Positions 1 to 8,014 are shown, numbered from the stretch's first letter. The stretch: DNA of 42,854 nucleotides from Bacteroidales bacterium UBA5342 (GCA_002408065.1 DHQI01000019.1:4683-47536); one strand, 5' to 3'. Notes: a model not told the origin generated them from the letters alone. Translations and numbers: made by a program.

Positions 1-1
1 T

Positions 2-1294
2 AACAATCTTCAAATGATACAAATACCTCTTGTTTCGAATGCAACAGCTGCCAGTGTTTGGGGAAACAGACACGAAAGTATTTTGTTTGCGGGTTACAAG
101 GACGGCGGTAAAGATGCCTGTAGTGGCGATAGTGGTGGCCCTTTGGTAGTAGATGTAGATGGTACACCTAAGGTTGCAGGAATCGTCAGTTGGGGATCCG
201 GTGATTGTGACACCTACGGTGCTTTTACGCGTGTGTCTTATTTTCTGGACTGGATAGAAACACATACAGGCATAACACCCGGAAATTCAATCAAAAAACC
301 TCAGGGAGACTACGACGTATGCTTTGGTACGGTGAGTTCTGATTATTATAGCGAAAACGGAGATGCCGGTAGCTATCAGTGGCAGTTTAGTCCCGATTCG
401 GCTGGTACATTAAGCACTGATGATGCTAATGCTACCATCACTTGGGATGCTTCCTTTATAGGCTTTGCCACACTAAAAGTAAGGGGTTTAATAGGTGGCG
501 ATACCACCGCCTGGTCCTCTAGTGAAATAGAGGTTCAGCCCAATACTGTATTATTTTCTTCTCCTGATGATACGACTATTTGTGAGGGTGATTTCATGAG
601 TTTTCGAATAGAAGCCGAGGGGCATGATTTAACTTATAATTGGTACAAAGACAGCTTATTTTACCGTTCCTCTACAGATGGTCTTCTAATCTTTATGTAT
701 GCCGATACCTTAAATACCGGAAACTATTATTGTACCGTAGATGGTTCTTGTGGTGAGCTAACTACTGATAAATTTAAATTTACCGTTTTGCCCAATACTG
801 TGGTGGAAAACATCAGCAAAGATCAAACAGCAAAACAAAATGAGGACGTACGACTAAGTGTCGATTCCCGAGGACACCATCGCACTTATCAATGGTTTAA
901 AGATGGTAAAGAGTTGCTAGGAGACACTTTAAGTTACCTTGATTTATTAAAAGTAGATGCTACTGATATTGGTAATTATCAGGTTTTTGTAAATGGCACC
1001 TGTCAGAGTGATAGTAGCGAAAAAGTTTTTGTATATGTAGATAAAACGGTTTCGGACAAAGGACTTGGTCGCGTATGGCCATCAGTAATCGACGATGGTT
1101 TTTATACCGCTATTAGTACTACTGATGTATATCAAGTGGAAATAATGGATAGTTTTGGTCACCTTGTCTTGAAAAAAGAAAACCTTAGACTTCAACAATA
1201 TATTGATATCTCTGCTCTGAGTGCCGGCAGCTATTATGTACGTATCCATTCGGATGGATTAGTGCATACGACTAAGCGTATTGTGGTAAAATAG
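2..1294 (+). CDS. Secreted trypsin-like serine protease with Ig-like domains and T9SS C-terminal domain (5' truncated)
   Basis: The frame is open to the left edge, so the N-terminus, signal peptide and the catalytic His and Asp lie outside the window. The visible part starts in the second half of an S1 (chymotrypsin-fold) protease: the nucleophile motif GDSGGP is at about residues 42-47 of the visible protein, followed by VAGIVSWGSGDCD and an ARG/TRV-type C-terminal helix ending near residue 92. A PKD/Ig-like module (about 96-180) and two Ig-like repeats (about 181-262 and 263-345, each with a YxWxKDG-like strand and a YxCxVxGxC-like or related strand) follow. The last ~80 residues resemble a type A T9SS sorting domain, ending in a short basic strand (TKRIVVK). 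Such proteins are exported through the outer membrane and processed by PorU; two PorU-like genes occur at 20-28 kb. Substrate unknown. Confidence 0.85.
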   Translation, partial: NNLQMIQIPLVSNATAASVWGNRHESILFAGYKDGGKDACSGDSGGPLVVDVDGTPKVAGIVSWGSGDCDTYGAFTRVSYFLDWIETHTGITPGNSIKKPQGDYDVCFGTVSSDYYSENGDAGSYQWQFSPDSAGTLSTDDANATITWDASFIGFATLKVRGLIGGDTTAWSSSEIEVQPNTVLFSSPDDTTICEGDFMSFRIEAEGHDLTYNWYKDSLFYRSSTDGLLIFMYADTLNTGNYYCTVDGSCGELTTDKFKFTVLPNTVVENISKDQTAKQNEDVRLSVDSRGHHRTYQWFKDGKELLGDTLSYLDLLKVDATDIGNYQVFVNGTCQSDSSEKVFVYVDKTVSDKGLGRVWPSVIDDGFYTAISTTDVYQVEIMDSFGHLVLKKENLRLQQYIDISALSAGSYYVRIHSDGLVHTTKRIVVK

Positions 1295-1422
1295 GGAAGC
1301 TTTTTCAGTAAAAAGAAGTTTTTAGAAAAGTGTCTTAAGTGTACTTAATTGTCTTGATTATTTAAAGTTGCCAAGTCCGCTACAAACGTAAGACACTCAT
1401 AAATAACCAATAAGCTTATTAT

Positions 1423-1878
1423 ATGCGTCGCAAAGAACGCCAAATAACAGACGAAAAAGCCATACTGGAAATACTGACAAAAGCACTCATCTGTCGGGTG
1501 GCTTTTCACGGAGAGGAATATCCTTATGTAGTGCCTATGAATTATGGCTATAAAGATGGCGCACTATATTTTCATTGCGCTACCGAAGGCAAAAAACTTG
1601 ATTTGATACGCCAAAACCCTAAAGTGGCCTTTGAAATAACAGCCTATCAAGAAGTCATAGCCGGAGAAAAATCTTGCGAATGGACCAACTATTACCGTTC
1701 TATATTAGGAAAAGGCACAATAGAGATACTTGATGATTTTACAAAAAAACTACAAGGCCTTGATATAATAATGCAGCAACATGGTAAAATGAAAAATGCT
1801 TATGACCCTAAGCTCGTAGATCGCATGCTAGTTCTAAAACTGACAATCAATGAGATGACGGCTAAGAAACATGGATAG
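1423..1878 (+). CDS. Pyridoxamine 5'-phosphate oxidase-like flavin-binding protein (NimA-type)
   Basis: A 151-residue protein of the PNPOx-like split-barrel family, close to the NimA/nitroimidazole-resistance type. The start MRRKERQITD, the segment LICRVAFHGEEYPYVVPMNY (strands lining the flavin pocket) and LYFHCATEGKKLDLIRQNP are typical. Members bind FMN, FAD or heme; the Nim proteins reduce nitroimidazoles, but most genomic homologues have no assigned substrate. No signal peptide, so cytoplasmic. It is monocistronic, 128 bp after the protease gene and convergent with apt. The family call is firm, the substrate is not known. Confidence 0.85.
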   Translation: MRRKERQITDEKAILEILTKALICRVAFHGEEYPYVVPMNYGYKDGALYFHCATEGKKLDLIRQNPKVAFEITAYQEVIAGEKSCEWTNYYRSILGKGTIEILDDFTKKLQGLDIIMQQHGKMKNAYDPKLVDRMLVLKLTINEMTAKKHG

Positions 1879-2079
1879 TTTTCAAAAGTTGACAGTTGGC
1901 ATTGTGCGGTCGGCAGTTGGGTTTCGGTTCTTTTTTATTTTTTGGTTGGAGTTGGACTAGCTGCAGAGCAGAGGTGTTTTGGTAGCTCCGGGATTTATCC
2001 CGGGGTATATATGACGTAAATCATCAAAAAAATGCCGGCCCCAAAACATCACAAAACCGAAAAACAACTCCGGCATTTG
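1879..2079. terminator. Convergent intergenic region with terminator of apt
   Basis: Between the NimA-like gene and apt. A 9-bp stem AAATGCCGG (2030-2038) / CCGGCATTT (2070-2078) with a long A-rich loop is followed, on the minus strand, by a T-run (complement of 2025-2031), so it can end apt transcription. A second perfect hairpin, CCGGGAT/ATCCCGG at about 1988-2003, has no T-run and could stop or protect the plus-strand transcript. Confidence 0.5.
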
Positions 2080-2144
2080 AATACCAAACACCTTGCTACC
2101 CTATTACCCTGCTTCCATTTAACCCTGCTCCCCGGCACCTTTTC

Positions 2145-2666
2145 CTAATTCTTAATCACAGACATAACATCCAGCCCCGACAACACATCGCGGCCATGCA
2201 AACCTTCCAATTCTATGATAAAACTCACAAAAATACCGTTCAGATCAAAATTATCGAGGAGCTCCAAAGAAGCTTTTGTAGTACCACCGGTAGCCAACAG
2301 ATCGTCGTGCAACAAAACGACATCACCATCCTGCAGAGCATCTTTGTGGATAAAGATAGCATCCTGTCCGTATTCTAAATCGTAAGACACACTGTAAGTT
2401 TCAGCGGGGAGTTTTCCCGGCTTACGGATAGGAACAAAACCAGCTCCCAGACGCGAAGCCAAAGCCCCGCCAAAGATAAACCCGCGCGATTCCACACCTA
2501 CCACTTTGGTGATACCTTTGTCCTTGTAATAATCTACCACTAAGTCCAGCACGAAATTAAAATAATCCGGGTGACTGATCATCGTAGTGATATCAATAAA
2601 CTCAATGCCCTCTTTGGGGTAATCTTTTATACGGCGTAATGATGCGTTAATGGTTTCAATATTCAT
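2145..2666 (-). CDS. apt: Adenine phosphoribosyltransferase
   Basis: 173 residues, the usual Apt length. It converts adenine and PRPP to AMP in the cytoplasm. Diagnostic parts are the N-terminal RIKDYPKEGIEFIDITT, the VGVESRGFIFGGALASRLG segment that contacts adenine, the RKPGKLPAE loop, and the PRPP motif VVLLHDDLLATGGT. It lies downstream of the purine permease on the same strand, 225 bp away; a terminator hairpin and an interspersed repeat sit between them, so apt may have its own promoter or depend on read-through. Together they form a purine salvage group. Confidence 0.97.
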   Translation of the reverse strand: MNIETINASLRRIKDYPKEGIEFIDITTMISHPDYFNFVLDLVVDYYKDKGITKVVGVESRGFIFGGALASRLGAGFVPIRKPGKLPAETYSVSYDLEYGQDAIFIHKDALQDGDVVLLHDDLLATGGTTKASLELLDNFDLNGIFVSFIIELEGLHGRDVLSGLDVMSVIKN

Positions 2667-2733
2667 AATCTATTCAAAATTGTCAATTTAAAATTCATAA
2701 TTGTTCCCGAAAACCGAAGGCTGAGTGTTTTTT

Positions 2734-2809
2734 CGATGCTGAGCGTTGCGCTGTGCCTGTCGAAGCGTGATTCCAATGTAATTGGGATAGTATCGAAGGC
2801 GGAGAAAAA
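2734..2809 (+). repeat. Interspersed intergenic repeat, copy 1
   Basis: The segment shares a degenerate pattern (GCTGAGCG..GCGCTG..C.TG.CGAAG.GTGATTC, then AT.GTATC.AAGGCGGAG.AAAA) with 6624-6710. Both copies lie just outside genes for nucleobase transport. No protein is encoded convincingly here, though short open frames cross it. Confidence 0.5.
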
Positions 2810-2828
2810 TTGTCTCGAAGTCCCCGGA

Positions 2829-2867
2829 TAAAAAAAACAAACGCCTGCCCCATAGGACAAGCGTCTG
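2829..2867 (-). terminator. Intrinsic terminator after the purine permease gene
   Basis: On the minus strand a 10-bp stem ACGCTTGTCC/GGGCAGGCGT (two G-T pairs) with a 4-nt loop TATG is followed by TTTGTTTTTTTT. It lies 25-60 bp beyond the permease stop codon. A TATATTTG sequence (complement of 2868-2875) stands immediately before the stem. Confidence 0.75.
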
Positions 2868-2891
2868 CAAATATAAGGATTAATTACTGTT

Positions 2892-4196
2892 TTAGTTTAA
2901 TATAAAGTTGAGCAAAAATACCACCCCTAAAATAAGGGTTAACGGGCTCACATCTTTCATTTTTCCTGTCAATACTTTCAACAACACATAAGAGATGATA
3001 CCAAAGAAGATACCATCAGCAATAGAATAGGTCAATGGCATCATAATCAGGGTAAAGAAGGCAGGAATAGCTTCTGTAAAATCTTCGAAATCGATCTCTT
3101 TTACCGGTGTCATCATCATAACACCTACCAAGATAAGTGCCGGAGCAGTAGCAGCACCCGGTACCATCAAAAAGATAGGAGAGATAAAAAGAGCCAGCAA
3201 GAAAAGAACAGCAGTGGTTAGAGCTGTCAGCCCCGTACGACCACCCTCAGCCACACCCGAGGCGCTCTCTACATAAGTAGTCACGGTAGAAGTACCAAAG
3301 ATAGCACCAAAAGTAGTACCGATAGAGTCAGCAAAAAGTGCTTGTTTAGCGTTAGGGATTTTACCGTCTTTGGTCATCATATTAGCTTTGGTCGTTACAC
3401 CGATAAGTGTTCCGATAGTGTCAAACATATCCACAAAAAGGAAGGTGAAAACCACCACCACCATAGACATAATGCCATCGCCGCTTTTAGTCCATTCCCA
3501 TTCAAACTGACCAAAAACAGGCTCAAGAGACGGTACAGAGAGGTCAAAGTTATGAGGCAACTGAGTCACACCAAAAGGAATACCAATGATAGTAGTTCCT
3601 AAAAGACCAATAAGGATAGCTCCTTTAACACGCAGGGCTAAAAGCACCCCGGTTATTAAAATACCAATAACCCCCACAATAGCGGCAGCCGATTTTACAT
3701 CACCCAGAGCTACAGAGGTAGCCTCACTGCTTACCACCAAACCGGCATTTTTCAATCCAATAAAAGCGATAAAAAGACCAATACCTACCGAGATAGCTTT
3801 TTTCATGCCGGCCGGAATGGAGTTAATAATCATCTCACGGATATTGAACGCGGTGAGCGCTATAAAGATAAGACCCTCAATAAATACGGCCGTCAGGGCA
3901 AATTGCCACGAGTGACCCATACCTATCACCACGCCAAAGGCAAAGAAAGCATTCAGCCCCATACCCGGAGCCAAAGCAAAAGGAAGATTGGCTACGAAAG
4001 CCATCACAAGAGTACCAAGAGCAGCAGCCAGAGCTGTGGCTACAAAAACAGCGCCCTTATCCATTCCGGTAGCCGAAAGGATGTCAGGGTTAACCGCCAG
4101 GATATAAGCCATCGTCATAAAGGTAGTGATACCGGCTACGATTTCGGTTTTTACCGTGGTGCGGTTAGCGTTGAGTTTAAATAATTTTTCAAACAT
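2892..4196 (-). CDS. NCS2-family purine permease (AzgA/PbuG/GhxP type)
   Basis: 434 residues with about 12-14 hydrophobic segments, an inner-membrane proton symporter for adenine, guanine and/or hypoxanthine. Typical of the AzgA branch are EIVAGITTFMTMAYILAVNP at residues 18-37, ALAPGMGLNAFFAF, and DMFDTIGTLIGV followed by DSIGTTFGAIFGTSTVTTYVES. The match to this branch rather than the uracil/xanthine branch is clear from these motifs. It is followed by apt and preceded by a DUF5020 protein on the same strand (68 bp gap), so the unit could import a purine across both membranes and convert it to nucleotide. Exact substrate is not decidable from sequence alone. Confidence 0.93.
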   Translation of the reverse strand: MFEKLFKLNANRTTVKTEIVAGITTFMTMAYILAVNPDILSATGMDKGAVFVATALAAALGTLVMAFVANLPFALAPGMGLNAFFAFGVVIGMGHSWQFALTAVFIEGLIFIALTAFNIREMIINSIPAGMKKAISVGIGLFIAFIGLKNAGLVVSSEATSVALGDVKSAAAIVGVIGILITGVLLALRVKGAILIGLLGTTIIGIPFGVTQLPHNFDLSVPSLEPVFGQFEWEWTKSGDGIMSMVVVVFTFLFVDMFDTIGTLIGVTTKANMMTKDGKIPNAKQALFADSIGTTFGAIFGTSTVTTYVESASGVAEGGRTGLTALTTAVLFLLALFISPIFLMVPGAATAPALILVGVMMMTPVKEIDFEDFTEAIPAFFTLIMMPLTYSIADGIFFGIISYVLLKVLTGKMKDVSPLTLILGVVFLLNFILN

Positions 4197-4264
4197 AGTT
4201 TTAGAAGTTGGAAGACGGAAGACAGAAGACGGAAGTATTCCCGTCTTCTATTTTAGTCTTGGTT

Positions 4265-4984
4265 TTATTTTTCAGGAGCAATGTTCCATTTAACACCAAT
4301 AGTAGGACATACCTTAAAACCATCGTTTGTGCCAAAATTATTAGAAAGCTCAATCTCTGTTCCTGCAGAAAAAGAACTATTAAAATTCCACCATAGTTGA
4401 GGCTCAGAAATGAAAACGTACTCTGCAATTTTACCTGTAAGGCTTCCGTCATTTACCCACGCATCTTCTTTCCAGAAATCAGCAAATCCAGTAAACGAAA
4501 GTTTACCATCCATAAATTCCATACCCCAAACACCAGTAATTTGGAAAGAGTGTTGTATCTCATCACCAGCTGTACCTAATTTATCAGCTATTGCTTTATA
4601 GTTCAATTGCAATGTGAAATTTTTGGTAAAATCTTCAGACAACCAAGTTTTTTGCGCACCTACCAAGAAAGCATCATTGATACGGTAACCACGCCCAGTA
4701 CCGCCATTATATTCTACCCTAGGTTCTACAGGTAGATCACCAAAAGAAAAGCTACGGGCTATTTCCCAATAAGCCATATCAATACCATCTACTCCACTAG
4801 CGTCGCTACCATAATCCATATCGATAAAGAAGAAGGTACTTCCAAGGTCATCAAGCTTAAACATTTCCACCGTAGAAGTAAGCATTTTGCGACCATCACC
4901 AAAGTCGTAATGCAACTGAAGGTTTTGAGCAAACATAGCAGTGCTCATCAATGCCACAATAGCGGCTAATACTAATTTTTTCAT
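4265..4984 (-). CDS. DUF5020 outer-membrane protein, Tsx-like nucleoside channel candidate
   Basis: 239 residues with a signal peptide ending MFAQ (about residue 20), then NLQLHYDFGDGRKMLTSTVE, a strongly conserved DUF5020 opening. The body alternates short amphipathic strands (SFSFGDLPVEPRVEYNGG, ELSNNFG.NDGFKVCPTIGVKWN at the C-terminus) as in a 12-strand barrel. DUF5020 proteins resemble the Tsx nucleoside channel. Its position before an NCS2 purine permease and apt supports a role in nucleobase or nucleoside uptake over the outer membrane; this is inferred from context. A TATATTTG -7 element lies about 70 bp upstream. Confidence 0.85.
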   Translation of the reverse strand: MKKLVLAAIVALMSTAMFAQNLQLHYDFGDGRKMLTSTVEMFKLDDLGSTFFFIDMDYGSDASGVDGIDMAYWEIARSFSFGDLPVEPRVEYNGGTGRGYRINDAFLVGAQKTWLSEDFTKNFTLQLNYKAIADKLGTAGDEIQHSFQITGVWGMEFMDGKLSFTGFADFWKEDAWVNDGSLTGKIAEYVFISEPQLWWNFNSSFSAGTEIELSNNFGTNDGFKVCPTIGVKWNIAPEK

Positions 4985-5389
4985 AATACTAATTCGTTTT
5001 GGTTGTTAATTGAAACAAGTTGAAAACGGAACAAAAGAAATTGTTTCCGTGAGCAAATATAAGTCAAAAGCAGTATTCTACTTATTTTGTTAAGAACTTA
5101 TAGGTCTTAGGGGAGCACTGAGCACTCTTTTATTGTATATATTGCATTTGTATGTCAAGATATACAGAAAGAAAAGCATTATTATTTTTTTTTAAACAAT
5201 CTATAAAATTATTGTTAATAAGTGTCTATTTACACCTTTATGGAGGCTTGTTCACATCAATAAAAAGCAATAAATCGACAAATTTTCATTAGTTTTGATT
5301 TTTGAATGGCAGATTACGTCCTTTTTTAATGTTTATGGGACGCTGTCTTGAGTATAATCCAAAAATCTAACCAAAACCATTCAAAAAAA
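4985..5389. promoter_or_regulatory. Divergent intergenic region with promoters for the purine and uracil transport units
   Basis: 405 bp without a gene. On the minus strand TATATTTG (complement of 5054-5061) fits the Bacteroidota -7 element and would start the DUF5020-permease-apt unit. On the plus strand TAGTTTTG at 5290-5297 fits the same consensus for the uracil permease, leaving a leader of roughly 85 nt. No clear -33 TTTG is present for either. I saw no purine riboswitch and no PyrR-type attenuator. Confidence 0.45.
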
Positions 5390-6610
5390 ATGAAAGACGT
5401 TTCAAGCCTTTCGCCGTCCAAGCAGATATTGGTCGGTGTTCAATTTCTCTTTGTAGCCTTCGGTGCTACCGTGTTAGTTCCTCTCCTTGTCGGTATCAAT
5501 CCTTCCATCGCCCTCTTTTCGGCCGGTGTAGGTACGCTGATTTTTCACCTTATTACCAAAGGTAAAGTACCTGTATTTCTGGGTTCTAGTTTTGCTTTTA
5601 TCGCACCTATCGTAGCCGCCACCGAAAAGTTTGGTTTGCCTGGTACGCTGAGCGGTATCATAGCTGTTGGGGTCGTTTATACCTTGGTTTCCTTCTTGGT
5701 CAAATGGCAGGGTATTAACTTTATCAAACGTGTATTTCCTTCCATCGTGGTAGGTCCTGTCATTATGGTCATTGGGCTTTCGCTGGCCTCGGTAGGGGTG
5801 GACATGGCCAAGGGTAACTGGATTATTGCCGGTGTATCATTGCTATCAGCTATTGTTGCCGTGGTGTATTTCAAAGGGGTGATAAAACTTATTCCTGTCT
5901 TTGTAGGCATCGTGGTGGGTTACCTCCTATCTTTAGTGATGGGCAAGGTGGACTTTGTCCCTATTCAGGAAGCCGGATGGTTACAATTGCCGGCCTTTAC
6001 GATGCCACAGTGGAGCTGGGGAGCTGTTCTTTATATGATTCCTGTAGCTATAGCGCCGCTGATCGAGCATATTGGCGATATATATGCCATAGGTGCGGTG
6101 GCTGAGAAAGACTTTATCAAAGACCCCGGCCTTAACCGCACCATGCTGGGCGATGGGGTAGCTACTGCTGTAGCCGGTGCTATGGGTTCGGTACCAAACA
6201 CCACCTATAGCGAGGTAACGGGGGCTGTAGAGCTCACCAAAGTAACCGACCCTAAAGTATTGCGTATTGCAGCTATTACAGCCATTGTTTTTTCTTTAGT
6301 AGGAAAAATATCGGGCTTCCTTAAATCTATTCCGGCAGAAGTACTCGGCGGTATTATGTTGTTACTTTTCGGTATGATAGCTTCGGTAGGTATCAAAACA
6401 CTTATCGAGAGCCGTGCCGATTTCCATAAAACACGTTCTATGGTGATTGTGTCTGTGATTTTAACCATAGGTATCGGCGGCGCTGCTATCGACTTTGGCG
6501 CCTTCTCGTTAGGCGGTATTGGTCTGGCATCTGTCGTGGGCGTAGTGCTTAACCTGATCCTTCCCGGCGCTTCTAAGGAAGTTCACATCGAAAAGGACGA
6601 AACGAAATAA
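5390..6610 (+). CDS. uraA: Uracil permease, NCS2 family (UraA type)
   Basis: 406 residues with about 14 membrane segments; a proton-coupled uracil importer of the inner membrane. The start KQILVGVQFLFVAFGATVLVPLLVG, the segment PVAIAPLIEHIGDIYAIG (with the substrate-binding Glu of UraA) and GDGVATAVAGAMGSVPNTTYSE (second conserved motif) are typical of the uracil branch. I chose the ATG at 5390; an in-frame TTG at 5348 would add 14 polar residues (SIIQKSNQNHSKK), which the family does not have. Monocistronic, ended by the terminator at 6718-6754. Confidence 0.93.
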   Translation: MKDVSSLSPSKQILVGVQFLFVAFGATVLVPLLVGINPSIALFSAGVGTLIFHLITKGKVPVFLGSSFAFIAPIVAATEKFGLPGTLSGIIAVGVVYTLVSFLVKWQGINFIKRVFPSIVVGPVIMVIGLSLASVGVDMAKGNWIIAGVSLLSAIVAVVYFKGVIKLIPVFVGIVVGYLLSLVMGKVDFVPIQEAGWLQLPAFTMPQWSWGAVLYMIPVAIAPLIEHIGDIYAIGAVAEKDFIKDPGLNRTMLGDGVATAVAGAMGSVPNTTYSEVTGAVELTKVTDPKVLRIAAITAIVFSLVGKISGFLKSIPAEVLGGIMLLLFGMIASVGIKTLIESRADFHKTRSMVIVSVILTIGIGGAAIDFGAFSLGGIGLASVVGVVLNLILPGASKEVHIEKDETK

Positions 6611-6623
6611 TCTAGTGTTAAGT

Positions 6624-6710
6624 CGATAGCGCTATGCCTGAGCGCTGCGCTGAGCTTGCCGAAGTGTGATTCTGACCTAAAGGAAGAATCGTATCCAAGG
6701 CGGAGTAAAA
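6624..6710 (+). repeat. Interspersed intergenic repeat, copy 2
   Basis: Related to 2734-2809: both contain CTGAGCG.TGCGCTG, then CGAAG.GTGATTC, then ATCG.AT or TATCG followed by AAGGCGGAG.AAAA. It occupies the gap between the uracil permease stop and its terminator. Non-coding. Confidence 0.5.
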
Positions 6711-6717
6711 TAATATA

Positions 6718-6754
6718 AGAACCGATTCCCATTTATTTAGGGGTCGGTTTTTTT
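6718..6754 (+). terminator. Terminator of uraA; left member of a duplicated terminator pair
   Basis: Stem ACCGATTCC/GGGGTCGGT with a loop of about 10 nt (CATTTATTTA) and a run of seven T. Nearly the same sequence recurs at 8015-8052 after the SecB-like gene, so the three-gene cassette lies between two copies. Confidence 0.8.
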
Positions 6755-6764
6755 GTGGGGAATG

Positions 6765-6796
6765 TTTGTTTAATGTTGATAAATAGCATTACTTTG
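6765..6796 (+). promoter_or_regulatory. Promoter candidate for the TAC cassette
   Basis: TTTG at 6765-6768 and, 20 bp later, TTACTTTG at 6789-6796, one base off the TAnnTTTG -7 consensus. The toxin-candidate ATG is at 6811, so the leader would be very short. Confidence 0.4.
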
Positions 6797-6810
6797 CAAA
6801 ATCTTTTAAC

Positions 6811-7308
6811 ATGGATTACTTTCACACACAGGAGCATAGAGGTAATACTTTGTCTCAACCAATAATCTGCAAAGAGGATGATGCTTGGTTAGGAGAGGCA
6901 TACTATTTCTGGGAAGAGGAGAGTGATGCTGAATTTTGGGGAATTAAGAAAAAGAACAAAACAGGGAAATTTGATGTTTATAAATGTAGCATTGAATCAG
7001 ACGATATATTAGATACTGTATTTAACAGGAAACACTATTCTTTTTGGTTAAAACAAATTGAAAAAGCAGCAAAGAAAATTGTTAAATCGACAGGCTCAAA
7101 ACCGACGCTTAAGGAAATAAATGACTTTTTCTTAGAAAAAGGTATTTGGGACGATGTTGATGGTATTCTTTTTCAAGATATTTCGGCAAATCCTGTTCAC
7201 TTTATGGTTAAAGAATTTCAGTATAAAAAGCGTATACAATTAGCACTATATAATGAGAGCAAGCTTTTAGCGTTTAAACTTAATTATACAGGTGAGTGTA
7301 CTAAATAG
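6811..7308 (+). CDS. Toxin candidate of a TAC system, ADP-ribosyltransferase-like (CmdT-like)
   Basis: 165 residues, cytoplasmic, no signal peptide. The first 45 residues read like the start of an ADP-ribosyltransferase fold of the DUF3990 kind: FHT at 4-6 at the place of the usual YHGT, then WLGEAYYFWEE at 26-36 followed by an acidic-rich helix and FWG, matching the WLGxGxYFxxxxxxxAxxWA pattern. The centre is lysine-rich helix; residues 125-150 hold IWDDVDGILFQDIS and HFMVKEFQYKKRIQLAL, which fits the late strands of such folds. It is followed 7 bp later by a small protein and then by a SecB-like chaperone, so context says toxin. In E. coli CmdTAC the toxin ADP-ribosylates mRNA during phage infection. 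Fold assignment is by eye and the catalytic triad is not proven. Confidence 0.6.
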   Translation: MDYFHTQEHRGNTLSQPIICKEDDAWLGEAYYFWEEESDAEFWGIKKKNKTGKFDVYKCSIESDDILDTVFNRKHYSFWLKQIEKAAKKIVKSTGSKPTLKEINDFFLEKGIWDDVDGILFQDISANPVHFMVKEFQYKKRIQLALYNESKLLAFKLNYTGECTK

Positions 7309-7315
7309 GAAAACG

Positions 7316-7561
7316 ATGATTAATTTAGATAAAATAGAAAAAAAAGTAGATGACTTGCTAGCAAAAGAAACTTCTGCAAGCTTAAATCATTGGTTATTTA
7401 ACAAACGTTATGGTAACCTTAACAAAATTTTGGGCTCTGGTACATTTGTTAGTTTAAATAATGAGACTAAAGTTGTGTTCTCCTCAACATTTTCATCAAG
7501 TAATTTTAAGTCAAGTACGGCTAAAACAAATTCATTACCAACAAATAGAAAAGCAGCATAA
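7316..7561 (+). CDS. Antitoxin candidate of the TAC system
   Basis: 81 residues from the ATG at 7316; an AGGAAAA purine stretch just upstream is compatible with ribosome binding, whereas an in-frame GTG at 7292 would overlap the toxin gene. The N-terminal half (MINLDKIEKKVDDLLAKETS, then LNHWLFNKRYGNLN) is helical. The C-terminal half is Ser/Thr/Asn-rich with scattered Phe and ends SLPTNRKAA; it looks disordered. In TAC systems the antitoxin tail (chaperone addiction, ChAD) needs SecB-like protection, and this tail is the natural candidate. I do not recognise a DNA-binding domain. Its stop codon overlaps the chaperone start by one base (TAATG), which points to translational coupling. Confidence 0.6.
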   Translation: MINLDKIEKKVDDLLAKETSASLNHWLFNKRYGNLNKILGSGTFVSLNNETKVVFSSTFSSSNFKSSTAKTNSLPTNRKAA

Positions 7562-7992
7562 TGAATGTAGCTAATCAACCAAGTCTTAAGTTTCACGGTG
7601 TCAATTTTGTTGATGTCCATTTTCGAGCTTTAAATCAATACGACAATAAAACAGGTATTGACTTAAAGGTGGAACCTAAAGTTTTTTACCCTTCTCAAGA
7701 GGATAGTTTGGTGTTTAGAATTATAATGGATGTAAAATTGTCTTGTCCGGACTTTTTTGATATAAAACTTTTGGCTATTGGTGATTTTGAATTTGATAAA
7801 GAGTTTCCAGACAACGAACTTAAAAAAAGCTTTATTAATGCAAATGCTCCTGCAATTATGTTTCCATATGTCAGGGCTTTTGTAGCAAATCTTACAGCAA
7901 ATGTTGGAAATATTACCGGAACACTTAATATTCCTACTCAATTCTTTTCCGGCGATTTACCAGAACATTTAGTAGAAGATATTGAAGAATAA
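7561..7992 (+). CDS. SecB-like chaperone of the TAC system
   Basis: 143 residues with the SecB fold signature. Residues 1-80 hold the strands of the beta sheet (SLKFHGVNFVDVHFRAL, FRIIMDVKLS, IKLLAIGDFEF), and the C-terminal part has the conserved SecB segment INANAPAIMFPYVRAFVANLTANVG followed by TGTLNIPTQFF (compare APHLLFPYARE and PPVNF in proteobacterial SecB). SecB homologues in Bacteroidota are usually not general export factors but partners in toxin-antitoxin-chaperone operons, where they fold or protect the antitoxin. Here it is the third gene of such an operon, in the order toxin-antitoxin-chaperone. The chaperone call is firm; the link to anti-phage defence follows from CmdTAC and is inference. 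Confidence 0.85.
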   Translation: MNVANQPSLKFHGVNFVDVHFRALNQYDNKTGIDLKVEPKVFYPSQEDSLVFRIIMDVKLSCPDFFDIKLLAIGDFEFDKEFPDNELKKSFINANAPAIMFPYVRAFVANLTANVGNITGTLNIPTQFFSGDLPEHLVEDIEE

Positions 7993-8014
7993 TACTTCAT
8001 TTAATATTTTATTA

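Noticed and set aside
2663..2870. Two overlapping minus-strand frames before apt
   Set aside because: They run through the interspersed repeat and the permease terminator; no coding character.
5348..5389. TTG start extending the uracil permease by 14 residues
   Set aside because: The added residues are polar and not part of the family; the ATG at 5390 gives the normal N-terminus.
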